A DNA stretch of 64,000 nucleotides, from assembly GCA_003255065.1 (NCBI GenBank), contig QAOA01006727.1, positions 97,750 through 161,749 on the forward strand, in the 5' to 3' direction. The position numbers and the translations under genes are program-made. How positions within the stretch are numbered: position 1 is the stretch's first letter; each line of letters starts with the position of its first letter. Shown here in pieces: positions 34,674-45,023 of this stretch. The DNA comes from Cercis canadensis (lineage: Eukaryota > Streptophyta > Magnoliopsida > Fabales > Fabaceae). Under the pieces are notes generated by a model that saw nothing but the letters and a program-made list of their open reading frames with translations, was not told the DNA's origin and searched no databases.

Positions 34674-36103
34674 TGATGAGCTGCCGAGGCTCTTCAAATT
34701 AGTGAAATTTATAAGTCGGTTTACCAAAGCTACTTGTAGCATAAGGCAACACCAAGTCGAACCAAAGGATTACTCTAAGAAGTGAATCATATTAAGAAAC
34801 ATATAAACATGAGGGTTTGTTTTGTTCAAGTGATTAATAGAAATTAATTATAAGTGGTAAACCTTAAGGAAAATAATCAATCCAAGTCTAACTGATTCTG
34901 ATTTTAATCCATCCTTGATTTCAGAGAATCCATTCAATTATTAACCTAGTTCTTGGCCTTTAAAACACATCAAGAAGCCTCTCAGTGCTCTATGGATATC
35001 CACTGGTTAACCAACCAGAATTCAAATCAACTAAGACTAAATGAATTAAGCACTCATTCAAATCTAGTTTAACCTAAGTCCAGAATCCAGCCAAGGGTAA
35101 ACAATCCGTCTAAAAGCTTAGAAATATCATTTAATCCATACAATCCTCTTCAATCACATGCAATTAAGCAATTAACACATGAATATTCAAATCCGAAATT
35201 AAGCAATTCAAACAGAATATTTCAGAGGATTGAAAGAACTTGATTAACAACTAAATGAATAACAATCAAAGCATAATCTCAGAATTAATAATCATAATAG
35301 CTAAAACTTTGATTGATTTGAGTATTCAGCCCTCCATCAACAAGAGGAACAAAGTTTACAGAATATCTAGAGAGAAAACTTAAAGACTAAGAAAAACTAG
35401 AAAAGCTGTCGAAAATATCCTAATGCCTAATACTAATTTCGGCTGCCTCCTTCTGAACATATAGACCTACAAAAATACATGCACACCCAAATTGTCCTTA
35501 GTTCACACTTATTCCCATGGGCCTTAGCTTTCATTGGGCTTTGGTTTGGGCTCAATTGGACTTGTGATGAAGAAGTTAGGCCCATTTAAGTGCCAACAGG
35601 TCTCTGGAACCATCAGCCAACTTCGACAGGAAATAAGACCATCTAAACTATACAATTTGGTTAATCGGTCTTCATAACAATTTAAGTTCTACATCTTAGC
35701 TTTACAATGGGACCATTTTCAAGTCCATACGACACGTACAGCTCACGTTATGGTCCAAACACTGCATGCGGGTCAGGATCCTATGACAGCATGTCTTATC
35801 TGGCTTCCAGGTTGCATATGACCAGCTAGACATCCAAATTAGATTTGGAGCTCAGAACCAAAGTTGTAGAGCTTTCTCTTAGCTTTCCTACAAGGTAAGA
35901 TTCAAAATTATTAGATATACATAACTTAGGTTATGTATGAAAAACAGAGAGTGCATAAAATGCCCAGTAATGCTGAAAAATACATTTAGGCCCAATTGGA
36001 TCAAAACTCTTGAAATGTGGCCCAAGCCCACTCAAATAGGCCCAAAAGAGGTTTAAGAAGCTAAATATGAGGGTTAACTACTGTATAAAAAGTGTGTTCA
36101 TCA
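34674..36103 (-). repeat. 5' LTR of the Athila-like element
   Basis: On the minus strand TGATGAACACACTTTTTATA (36103) to GGCAGCTCATCA (34674), 1430 bp. Right of it, ORF1 of an Ogre-like element starts abruptly, so the Athila-like element either inserted there or was joined by rearrangement. No target duplication can be tested because the other border is lost. Confidence 0.9.
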
Positions 36104-37894
36104 ACCGTTGCTTGACTTTTGGAGTCATTGACATAACCCTGACTATTGAGGAGTATGCCTATATGCTGAATTTTCCATTGACTACCCAAACCAAGGTGTA
36201 TACTCACAACAAGAATAAGGTTGCTTTAGGAAGGATTGCTAAGTGGCTAGGTGTACTTGTTGACATGGTGAAAAACAAAATGATCCTAAAGGATACTAGC
36301 ATGAAGGGGTGGCCTATGACTTTCATAATACCCAATCTACAGAATTTTCTTTACAAAAAGGAACGGGGAAAGTTGAGGGATCTAATTGCTTTTTGTATCT
36401 ACGGGCTCATCTTATTCGCATCCACCAAGAATGTTATTAGCCTCTTAGCCACTGATGTGTTTCAACAAGTTCTTAAGTACAAGATTAATCCAGTACCTGC
36501 GATATTGGCCGACACATTCAAAGCTCTTAACTTTTGTCAAAGAAATGGTGAAGGTAAACTCAAATATTGTTTACAACTTTTATTCATTTGGCTCTTCTAC
36601 CATGTTCAAGGGAAAGATTACCCATGATTGACCAATTTTGGCTTTGGGATGGAGTTCATAAAGAAATTTACTAAATTGAAGATTGTGAAGGAGGATCGGG
36701 ATTTTTGGTTGAACCGCTATATTGGTTTTGATGAAGGAAATTTTACGTGGCGTTCCCATTGGTCTAAGGGTCATGGCATATTGGTCCATTATGGGGATTT
36801 TTCGTATATGTCATTGACAGGTACTCGAGGTTGTGTGGCCTACACACCTACACTAGTCTTGAGATAGTTCGAGCACCTCCAATTCATTCCTTACACTAAA
36901 GGGCTTGCTGAGATGGAGTTTGAGTACGATTCTTAAGGGAGTGAAATGACTCGTATAAGATCAAGAAGGCTTGGGAAAGGTTATCATTTCGACAAAAAGA
37001 CCTGTGTTCCGATACAGATGAGGCAATTATCCTGTATGATACTTGGGTTCGTGAGAAAGCTAGAGAAGTTTTAGTACCATATGCTGCCACTATTCCTCAT
37101 CCACCTCCTATTAAAGTGTCTACTCGCAATTTTAAGGCTGAATTTGCTATGAAGGAAAAACTCAGAGAAGAGAAATTGAAAGAAAAACTAGATGGAGTAG
37201 AAGCTGAAAAGAAGAAGTGGCTTGAAGAACGGGCTCAGCTCACGAAGAGATTAGCACTAGCAGAGAAAGAAAAGAGAAAGTACCAAGATGTAGCCCAAAG
37301 TGCCTCATTGAAGAGATTGAACAAATGGAGAGACAAGTCCATGAGATAAGAGAAGTGGTAAAATACAGACTAGAGTATATGGGATGTCTTAAAGCAAAGA
37401 TTGAAGAGCTAGAGGAAAATCTGAAGGGAGAAAAAAAGGTTCACAAGCAATAAATGTAAAATTGGGAGAATGGTTACGAGAGTATGAAAAAGTTGAAAAC
37501 CTAAGAGGAAGAGGATAAAGAGTTTCTCTGTAGTCAATGCGAAGATATGGAACACCAAAATATTTGCTTGGGCAATGCTTTTAAAAAGGAAAGAGAGATG
37601 GTGACACTTTGGAAGCAACAATATGAAGTTTTGAAAGAGAAAGAAGAAATGGGTAAGGGAGGTGACACTTCGTAGACCGAAGAAATGGGTAAGGGAGGTG
37701 ACACTTCGGAGACCAAAAAATGGAAAAAGCGGTTCGAGTATTTGATAGAGAATTCCTATGATAAGGCAAAGAGGCTGAGACAAAGGGTTCAAGAGGTCGA
37801 GGCTCATACGACTCCTTTTGCATTACCTACCAGAGATTTGGAGAAACTTTTTGAGGAATGCAAGAGTATTTTGAACGACATAGCACAGTTATGA
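36104..37894 (+). pseudogene. Ogre/Tat ORF1 with DUF7745-type domain and coiled coil
   Basis: It starts abruptly at the LTR border with CLTFGVIDITLTIEEYAYML. Conserved landmarks follow: ALGRIAKWLGV, L.DLIAFCIYGLILFAS, ATDVFQQVLKYKINPVPAIL, ALNFCQRNGEGKLKYCLQLL, then a stop at 36627 and WLNRYIGFDEGNFTWRSHWS. After a frame change comes IILYDTWVREKAREVLVPYA, then a Lys/Glu-rich coiled coil (37116-37640) and a terminal LEKLFEECKSILNDI block. This architecture is the extra ORF found upstream of gag in Ogre-type Tat elements; its function is unknown. There are at least three stops and one frameshift. A 36-bp tandem duplication (37643-37714) lies in the coiled-coil part. The 5' end is missing. Confidence 0.75.
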
Positions 37895-38339
37895 GCTTCT
37901 TGATGTATTTGAACTATGATGATTAATGAAATGTGTATTGTTTTCTTTGGACCAATCTCTCTTATGTTAGTTATATGTGATAATTTTTCTCGTAATATCA
38001 AAAACATTTATGAATGTTATCATGTTCATGTTTTTCCATAAGGAACCAAAGTTCTTGTCGAAAAACAAGACTTGTATCCCATGCAAGTACTCGTGAAGAA
38101 GACGAATTTTAAAATTTGATCGCTTAAAGGACTCGACAAGGCTATATTAACAATCCATATTCTCAAAAGATTGCCAAAATATTTTTGTTATTTTTACTCA
38201 TTTATTTTTTATGTTTCCTTTTCACTTTTGTCGTACCTCAGAGGATTAAGACATAATTGGTCCTACAAAGAAAGTGCGGTTCAATCAAAAAGGCTCTGTG
38301 AAAAAATCAATCGGACTCAGATTTAGGACTGTTACTATC
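37895..38339 (+). other. ORF1-gag spacer of the Ogre-like element
   Basis: No coding signal. A T-rich stretch ending in GTCGTACCTCAG near 38243 resembles a 3' splice site, and translation starts anew at 38340. Confidence 0.45.
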
Positions 38340-40970
38340 ATGGACAGAACTCAAGAACCAGAGATTTAGGAGTTGAGTTGGATGAGATGAAGGAACAGAT
38401 GAATAAGATAAGGAGTTTACTCGTCGAGAGTTTGAAGCTGAAAGAGGCAGTTGAAGGCCCGAGTGACCCCAACTTTCTCCTCATATCTTAAGTAGCACAA
38501 CTGTTGACTTTACCTTCGCACGAGCAAAGTGTCACCACGGATCAATTCAATCTCATTTGGGGCATGCCCCCTCATCTAATGTCGACCACAACAATGGTCG
38601 CCCAGGGATTGGACCCTAATTCCACCATCCCACCTACTACTCAATCACCTGAGTTTTGATTCACCGCCACCTTACCTAAAACAAATCCTACCACAAAGAC
38701 TACTTCCAATCCAAGTGGACACAAGGGAAATGTGTACACTTACACTTCACCAATCACCCATTCTATTTTTAATGTGCCTACCTAGAATCCACCCATGACC
38801 ATACATGTTGAGAAAGAATCTGAGGAGTGCGAAAAACAAAAACAAAAAGAGAAATTGTCGACTTTGGAGGAGAGGATTAGAGCTATGGAGGGAACTAGTT
38901 CTTTTGGGGCTGTGGGAGTCAAGCAATTATGCCTTACTCCAGGAGTGTCAATTCCTAGAGATCTTAAGCTTCCTGAGTTTCAGAAATATGATAGGACTGG
39001 TAATCCGAAGTTTCATCTGGTCTCTTACATTACAGAGATGGCCGCTATAGAGGAAGACAAGATGGTGTTGATTCATTTCTTCCTAAAAAGTCTCACTGGT
39101 GCTGCTTATAAATGGTTTATGAACTTAGACCGTGCCAGGATAAGGAGTTGGGCGGATTTAGTAAATGCCTTCCTAAAACAGTATAAGTTCAACTACGATA
39201 CTGCCCCTACAAGAGAGCAATTGAAGAACATGCAGAAGAGAGATGAATCTTTTAGGGAGTATGCCCAGAAATGGAGGACTTTGGCTTCGGAAGTTCAACC
39301 TCCACTCCTTGACTCCGAATTATACTTCATTTTTTTGGATACCTTAAAATCCCTATATTTAGAGTTAATGACAAGTTGTCCCTTCCATAATTTTGCTGAT
39401 ATTATCAAGGATGGAGAAAGAATTGAAGGACTGGTGAAAACTGAAAAGTTGCAAGGATCGAGCATAGAAGGTAGTAGCTTTAGCCAAAAGAGGGTGGGTT
39501 TCCAAAAAAAGAAGAAAGGAGAAGTGAATTGGGTACAAATACCGAGAACCTACCANAGCTTCCTGAGTTTCAGAAATATGATGGGACTGGTAATCCGAAG
39601 TTTCATCTGGTCTCTTACATTACAGAGATGGCCGCTATAGAGGAAGACAAGATGGTGTTGATTCATTTCTTCCCAAAAAGTCTCACTGGTGCTGCTTATA
39701 AATGGTTTATGAACTTAGACCGTGCCAGGATAAGGAGTTGGGCAGATTTAGTAAATGCCTTCCTAAAACAGTATAAGTTCAACTACGATACTGCCCCTAC
39801 AAGAGAGCAATTGAAGAATATGTAGAAGAGAGATGAATCTTTTAGGGAGTATGCCCAAAAATGGAGGACTTTGGCTTCGGAAGTTCAACCTCCACTCCTT
39901 AACTCCGAATTATACTTCATTTTTTTGGATACCTTAAAATCCCTATATTTAGAGTTAATGACAAGTTGTCCCTTCCATAATTTTGCTGATATTATCAAGG
40001 ATGGAGAAAGAATTGAAGGACTGGTGAAAACTGAAAAGTTGCAAGGATCGAGCATAGAAGGTAGTAGCTTTAGCCAAAAGAGGGTGGGTTTCCAAAAAAA
40101 GAAGAAAGGAGAAGTGAATTGGGTACAAATACCGAGAACCTACCAATACCCTCAACCTAAAAGACCGAGCTATACTCTAACCTCTTCATTTCTACCATCA
40201 TACCCTGTTAATGTCATCCCTCCATCTTATCCCCAATACACACCAAATCACCAATACCCTCAAGCATCTTTCGTTCCCACTTACTAGAACACACCTCCAA
40301 GTTTCCCTGCACCAAGACCACCGGTCAGGCCTAACTATCAGGGCTATAGGAACCAATCTCGTCCTTTACAAAGAGATGAACCGTTCCTAAACATTCAAAT
40401 CACTAGAGCTGAATTATTCAAACAATTGTGTGAAGCTCATGTGATAGCTTCCAAGCCTGTACAACCATTGCACCCACCCTTCCCTCAATGGTATAACCCA
40501 AACCTTAAGTGCGACTATCATAGAGGTGTTGTAGGGCATTCTATTGAAGACTGTCTTGGCTTTAAGTTTGTTGTGCTAAATCTGATCAAACAAGGAGTGA
40601 TCAAGATTGAGGAGATGGGCGGAGGTCCTAATATGAATAATAACCCTTTGCCTAATCATGAAGTGAGACCGAGGATTAACGCCATCGTTGAGGAAGTTCA
40701 AAATATCAATTAAGTAAGGACTCCCATGAGAGTAGTATGGGAGAACTTGAGGTCAACTGGATATGATTTGGAAATTCCTTGTAGACCAATAAAAAGGGAT
40801 GATCAATATGATGTTAATTTTTTCTGTGAACATCACCAAAGTGTAGGCCATGACATAGAAGAATGTTGGGAGTTCAAATGTGAAGTTCAGAAGTTGATGG
40901 CTTTAGGAGTTTTGAGATTTGAGAAAAAAAATAACGAGAATCAGAAGGAAGTTAATGTAATTGAGAAATA
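38340..40970 (+). pseudogene. Ogre/Tat gag
   Basis: The ATG at 38340 opens MDRTQEPEI; stops follow at 38370, 38490 and 38658. The capsid domain reads LEERIRAMEG, LPEFQKYDRTGNPKFHLVSY, LIHFFLKSLTGAAYKWFMNL, SWADLVNAFLKQYKFNYD and FREYAQKWRTLASEVQPPL. A Pro/Tyr-rich stretch follows, then CDYHRGVVGHSIEDC (CX2HX5HX4C) and CEHHQSVGHDIEECWEFK (CX2HX4HX4C), two knuckle-like motifs normal for this clade. The stretch 38967-39555 is repeated as 39557-40145 around the N at 39556. The repeat has a few base changes, including a stop at 39823 that is absent from the first copy, so half of it is probably an assembly duplicate. Real length is near 2.0 kb. Confidence 0.85.
39556..39556. other. Single-N join, 589-bp flanking overlap
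   Basis: 38967-39555 is repeated as 39557-40145 with several base changes. Confidence 0.9.
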
Positions 40971-41115
40971 GCAACAAGTGTTTTAGCCTTTTGTCCTTAA
41001 GGTTTTATCAAATCCTTCGGCTAGCCAAACCCAGCCAGATGTGGTTATAAAGGTACCTACCCCTTTCTCTTATGAAAGCAATTATGTCGTTCCCTAGAAT
41101 TATGGGGTAAAGATA

Positions 41116-42102
41116 GTGAACACCAAGGAAGAAATTTTGGGGAGTTGCTTAGAAAAGAAAGAGAAAGATGAACCAAGTACAATCACCAATGTGGTAGGGA
41201 TTAGTGGTTTGATTAGAAGTGGGAGGGTTTACTTACCTAAAGAGGTAGAATGCCAGATATTAGAAAAAGGAAAAGCTGTGAGTGATGATAGAAAGCCAAA
41301 CTTGACTAAGGAGAATGCCCAAGGGGAAAATAAGGAAGAGGAAGAGTTCTTGAAGATAATGAGGCAAAGCGAATATGATGTAGTGGAACAGCTGAAGAAA
41401 ACCCTTGCCCGTATCTCATTATTGTCTTTTATCATGAGCTCTGAATGTCATAGGCAAGCTTTACAGAAGTTCTTGCAACAAGCTTATGTGCAGTTGGACA
41501 TAACAGTGGAGAAGTTCAGAGGGATGGTAAACTTTGTCAAGAGCTTTAGCACAATCTCCTTTTCTGAAGAGGAGTTGATGCCTGGTATGAGTGCTCATAA
41601 CAAGGCATTTCATATCATGCTCAAATATGAAGGCTATATAGTGGCTAGGGTTCTGATTGATAATGGGTCCACGTTGAATGTGCTACCTTATGCCACCCTC
41701 ATGCAACTGTCAGTGAATACATCTTGCATACGAGAGAGTAGTATGGTAGTAAGAGCATTCGATGGGACAAAGTGTGAAGTGCTTGGGGATATCTGTCTTC
41801 AGTTAGAGATCAGACTAGATAAATTTGATGTTCCTTTCCAAGTGATGGACATAGAGCCTGCATATACTTTGTTACTTGGTAGGCCTTGGATTCATGTTGT
41901 GGGAGTGGTGCCATCTACATGGCATCAAAGACTGAAATATGTGAATGGGGAAAAGGTGATAATTGTCAAAGGAGAGGAAGAGATGCTGGTAAGCAAGCTC
42001 AGCTCAATACCTTATGTTGAAGCAGCGGAGCAAGCATTGGAATCTTCTTTCCAATCCCTAGAGATAACCCAGCATAATGGTAAAGATTTACCAAAAAAAT
42101 GA
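41116..42102 (+). pseudogene. Ogre/Tat aspartic protease region
   Basis: 328 open codons. The first 130 residues are a charged linker. LARISLLSFIMSSECHRQAL is the conserved block before the enzyme. The retropepsin-like domain follows: IVARVLIDNGSTLNVLPY (active-site D-N-G-S, the form normal in Tat elements), VVRAFDGTKCEVLGDICLQL, FQVMDIEPAYTLLLGRPWIH. This domain is undamaged within the frame. The frame then changes at about 42080 into the G-patch segment. Confidence 0.85.
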
Positions 42103-42478
42103 GGTTAATGAGGTTGTGGCAAGGATGATGGAAAGAAGTGGGTTCCAAGAAAGAAAAGGCTTAGGGACCAATTTGCAAGGCATTAGTGCACCCGTTTTTC
42201 TTCCACAGAATAAAGGCAGACAAGGGTTAGGATATGAGCCATCCATGGAAGAATTTTTAAAATGACCAAGAAAGCGTCTGGAAACAAGACTTTTTCATCT
42301 GTGAGAGACATTCGTTCCATCAACTGATTCACCAATTGCTAATCATAGGCATATGGTGAACACTTTGGATAATTACCATGAGAATAGCTATTTGATTTGG
42401 CCCTGCAAAGAAGAAGAAAATTTGAACAACTGGGAGATGGAACAGATGCCAGATGTGGTCCTCTCTGAGTAATATTTG
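42077..42478 (+). pseudogene. G-patch-like segment after the protease
   Basis: ARMMERSGFQERKGLGTNLQ, then GISAP, PQNKGRQGLGYEPSMEEF, a glycine-spaced G-patch-like motif that Tat/Ogre proteases carry at their C-terminus. A stop lies at 42263; the following sequence still reads ANHRHMVNTLDNYHENSY and EQMPDVVLSE up to the intron donor. A one-base frame change separates it from the protease ORF. Confidence 0.75.
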
Positions 42479-42608
42479 TTTATGCCATATCTATTTCTTT
42501 TGACTGATGTCCAAAGTCATTTGAATTTCATCTTTATTATGTATTGGACCATGTTTTATTCAAAAGTTTTAATAAAATAATTTTTCATGGAGTTTTCATT
42601 CATTTTGA

Positions 42609-42641
<33 letters not shown>

Positions 42642-42728
42642 NTTTTTTTTTGCTTTTCTTGTCCTTCTTCTCCATTTTTGATCCGGTAATTCATTTTAAT
42701 TTTTGTTATGTTCTAATTTATTCTCAAG
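42479..42728 (+). other. PR-RT intron of the Ogre-like element (decayed acceptor)
   Basis: The donor GTAATA lies at 42479. A long T-run (42611-42651, interrupted by the N at 42642) forms the polypyrimidine tract. The acceptor region reads TTATTCTCAAG, where the minus-strand relative has TTATTCTCAGG. The AG needed for the conserved frame has become AA, so splicing at that site should fail here. Ogre elements are known for an intron between PR and RT. Confidence 0.65.
42642..42642. other. Single N within a T homopolymer
   Basis: Lies in a run of about 40 T in the plus-copy PR-RT intron; the true run length is unknown. Confidence 0.8.
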
Positions 42729-43632
42729 AGTCTTGCTAATATAGATCTAATGTCTCAAGTTGAAGCTTCTGTGTATCCAATAATTGATTCTCATGTTAAA
42801 TTTGGTGAAGACGATTACTGCTCTAATGAAGACATAAATACTTTTGATAGATTTGCAAAAATGATTTTGTCATCTGAAAATGTGATACTTCCCCATAGTG
42901 AAAAAATTTAGATAATAAATCTGGGTACAGAAGATGGAAAGAGAGAGCTGAAGATTGTTGATAACCCGAAAAAGAAGAAAATGATTAATCTCTTCAAAGA
43001 GTATAGTGACATATTAGCTTGGTCTTACCAAGATATGTCAGGCCTTGACCCTGACATTGTCTCCCATAAGATTCCATTGTATTCATATTACAAGCCAGTC
43101 AAGCATAAGTTGAGAAGAATGAGGCCTTAAATGTCTAGCAAGATAAAAGAAGAGGTGATTAAGCATATCGATGTTGATTTCTTAGAAGTATCCACTTATC
43201 CGGAATGGGTTGCCAACATAGTTTTGATGCCTAAAAAAGATGGTCGGGTAAGAATATGCGTGAATTTTTGGGATCTGAACAAAGCTAGTCTAAAAGATAA
43301 CTTCCCTCTACCACACATAGATGTGCTTGTTGACAATACAACCAAGAATCACCGGTATTCTTTCATGGATGGGTATTCGAGGTATAATCAGATTCCAATG
43401 GCTGATGAAGATAAAGAGAAAACTACGTTTATCACACACTGGGACACATATTGTTATAGGGTAATTCCATTTGGGTTGAAGAATGCGAGAGCTACTTATC
43501 AGAGGGCTATGGTTACACTTTTTCATGACATGATGCACAAAGAAATCGAGGTCTATGTAAACGATATAGTGGCTAAGTCAAAAGAAGGGGAAAGCCATGT
43601 GAATGTGCTTCGGAAGTTGTTCAAAAGACTAA
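42729..43632 (+). pseudogene. Ogre/Tat reverse transcriptase, 5' part
   Basis: The RT frame begins near 42735 (ANIDLMSQVEAS); a stop at 42909 and another at 43128 precede the open piece 43131-43649. Motifs are YPEWVANIVLMPKKDGRVRI, FWDLNKASLKDNFPLPHIDV, YSRYNQIPMADEDKEKTTF, PFGLKNARATYQRAM and the catalytic block, which reads YVND instead of YVDD, losing one of the two metal-binding aspartates. The domain is cut after FKRLR by the PIF/Harbinger-like insertion and resumes at 50952. Confidence 0.9.
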
Positions 43633-43654
43633 GGTGGTGTTTGGTATGAGTTAA

Positions 43655-44489
43655 GTTTTACGATTGCTGGGAAAGTAAGATGGGAAAGTAAGTTACCCAT
43701 GATTGGTGCATGATTTAAAAAATTATTCCTAGAAAAATTAGATACCTGGGCATGAAGACTTGTACACAAAACTTGAAAATTTTATTCCCACCCTCACAGG
43801 TGGGTAAGTTATATTCCGGAGGGAATGGGAAAATTTTGGTATGTAAATTTACTCAATTACCCCCTGACTTGTACACAGTCGTAAGAAGCGTTCCTCATTC
43901 ACGCTTGAAACCCTTTCATTATGTTTTCCCTCTGTAGCTGCATCTTCTTCCCAACGATCTACGTCTCCCGTCTAGCCGGTAAGAATCTTCTTCTTCTTTT
44001 TTGATTCTCCTTCACTTTATGTGCTTTCTAGCTGGTAAGAATTTGCATTTTTGGGTGTTTCTTCTCCTGATCTGTGGGTCGTTGTGGTGAGATCCCTAGT
44101 CCCCACCTGAAATTAATATCCTTGGTCAAAAATCAAGAGAACCCATAGAGCCATTTAGAGAAGATGCAGATAGATGCTGGAACCTTCTTTGAAAGTTTGA
44201 AACTTCCAACATCTATCAGCTTTTTGGGGTTCTTGGAATTTGTTTGTGTTGCTTCTGTTTATGGTTGGATCCAAGATCTTCTTGGTCCTGTGTTTTTAGT
44301 CACTGAAAAGTGAGAGAAGAAAAGGAAAAAATAAGAGTGGGTGTGTGTGTCGGTAGGGGATGAGAAAGGCCCAGTTTTTTTAAACAAAATGAGTCAAATA
44401 ACACTACCAAAAGTAGATGTGTAAATTGTCAAATTGCACAGATTTAGGCCTTCAATCCCTTGGCTGGTCACCCTTTCTGCAATAACTGC
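43655..44489. other. Left part of the Harbinger-like element, unrecognised
   Basis: No open frame of note. A segment at 44222-44298 (GGGGTTCTTGGAATTTGTTT onwards) recurs at 46008-46084. T-rich stretches after CCGGTAAGAATC (43978) look like an intron start, so this may be a 5' UTR and first intron of a captured gene. Confidence 0.35.
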
Positions 44490-45023
44490 GTATGCTTCTG
44501 CATTTGCTTTTGCATGCACTATTGTCTATATGTCATATCTGGGTTGAATGCATCTCTTGGGTCTTGCCTCTAAAACGGAAAAAGCTGCTAGTGGAAAGAA
44601 AGGTGTGACCTTGCAACAATTTGAAAATCAAGACTTAACCAAAAATAGTGTTGAGCATGTTACTGAAGTAGAGGTAGAAGTTGAAAATGTTGAANGTATG
44701 CTTCTGCATTTGCTTTTGCATGCACTATTGTGTATATGTCATATCTGGGTTAAGTGCATCTCTTGGGTCTTGCCTCTAAAACGGAAAAAGCTGCTAGTGG
44801 AAAGAAAGGTGTGACCTTGCAACAATTTGAAAATCAAGACTTAACCAAAAATAGTGTTGAGCATGTTACTGAAGTAGAGGTAGAAGTTGAAAATGTTGAA
44901 CGGCCAGTTAACCTTTACAAGGTATTTTTTGCTGAGTTATGTCCTGGCTTGCAGCTGGAGATTGCAATTTTTTTTTATAAAATTCCCTTGAAATTGATAG
45001 TGGTCATTTATACCTTTTTGTGA
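44490..45023 (+). pseudogene. Exon-like fragment of unknown gene inside the Harbinger-like element
   Basis: An open piece of 89 codons (44754-45023) reads HLLGLASKTEKAASGKKGVT, then an acidic EVEVEVENVERPVNLYK before a GTATTT donor-like site at about 44930. It might be a G-patch/RNA-processing protein by the RPVNLYK motif, but the match is too short to name. 44490-44694 is the same sequence as 44696-44900, around the N at 44695. Confidence 0.35.
44695..44695. other. Single-N join, 205-bp flanking overlap
   Basis: 44490-44694 is repeated as 44696-44900 with a few base changes. Confidence 0.9.

Noticed and set aside
36067-36867. The DUF7745-type frame as a host gene
   Set aside because: It is followed by a coiled coil, gag, PR and pol in the order of Ogre-type elements and carries several stops.
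44754-45023. Assigning the RPVNLYK-containing frame to a G-patch RNA-processing protein
   Set aside because: The match rests on fewer than ten residues; left as unrecognised.
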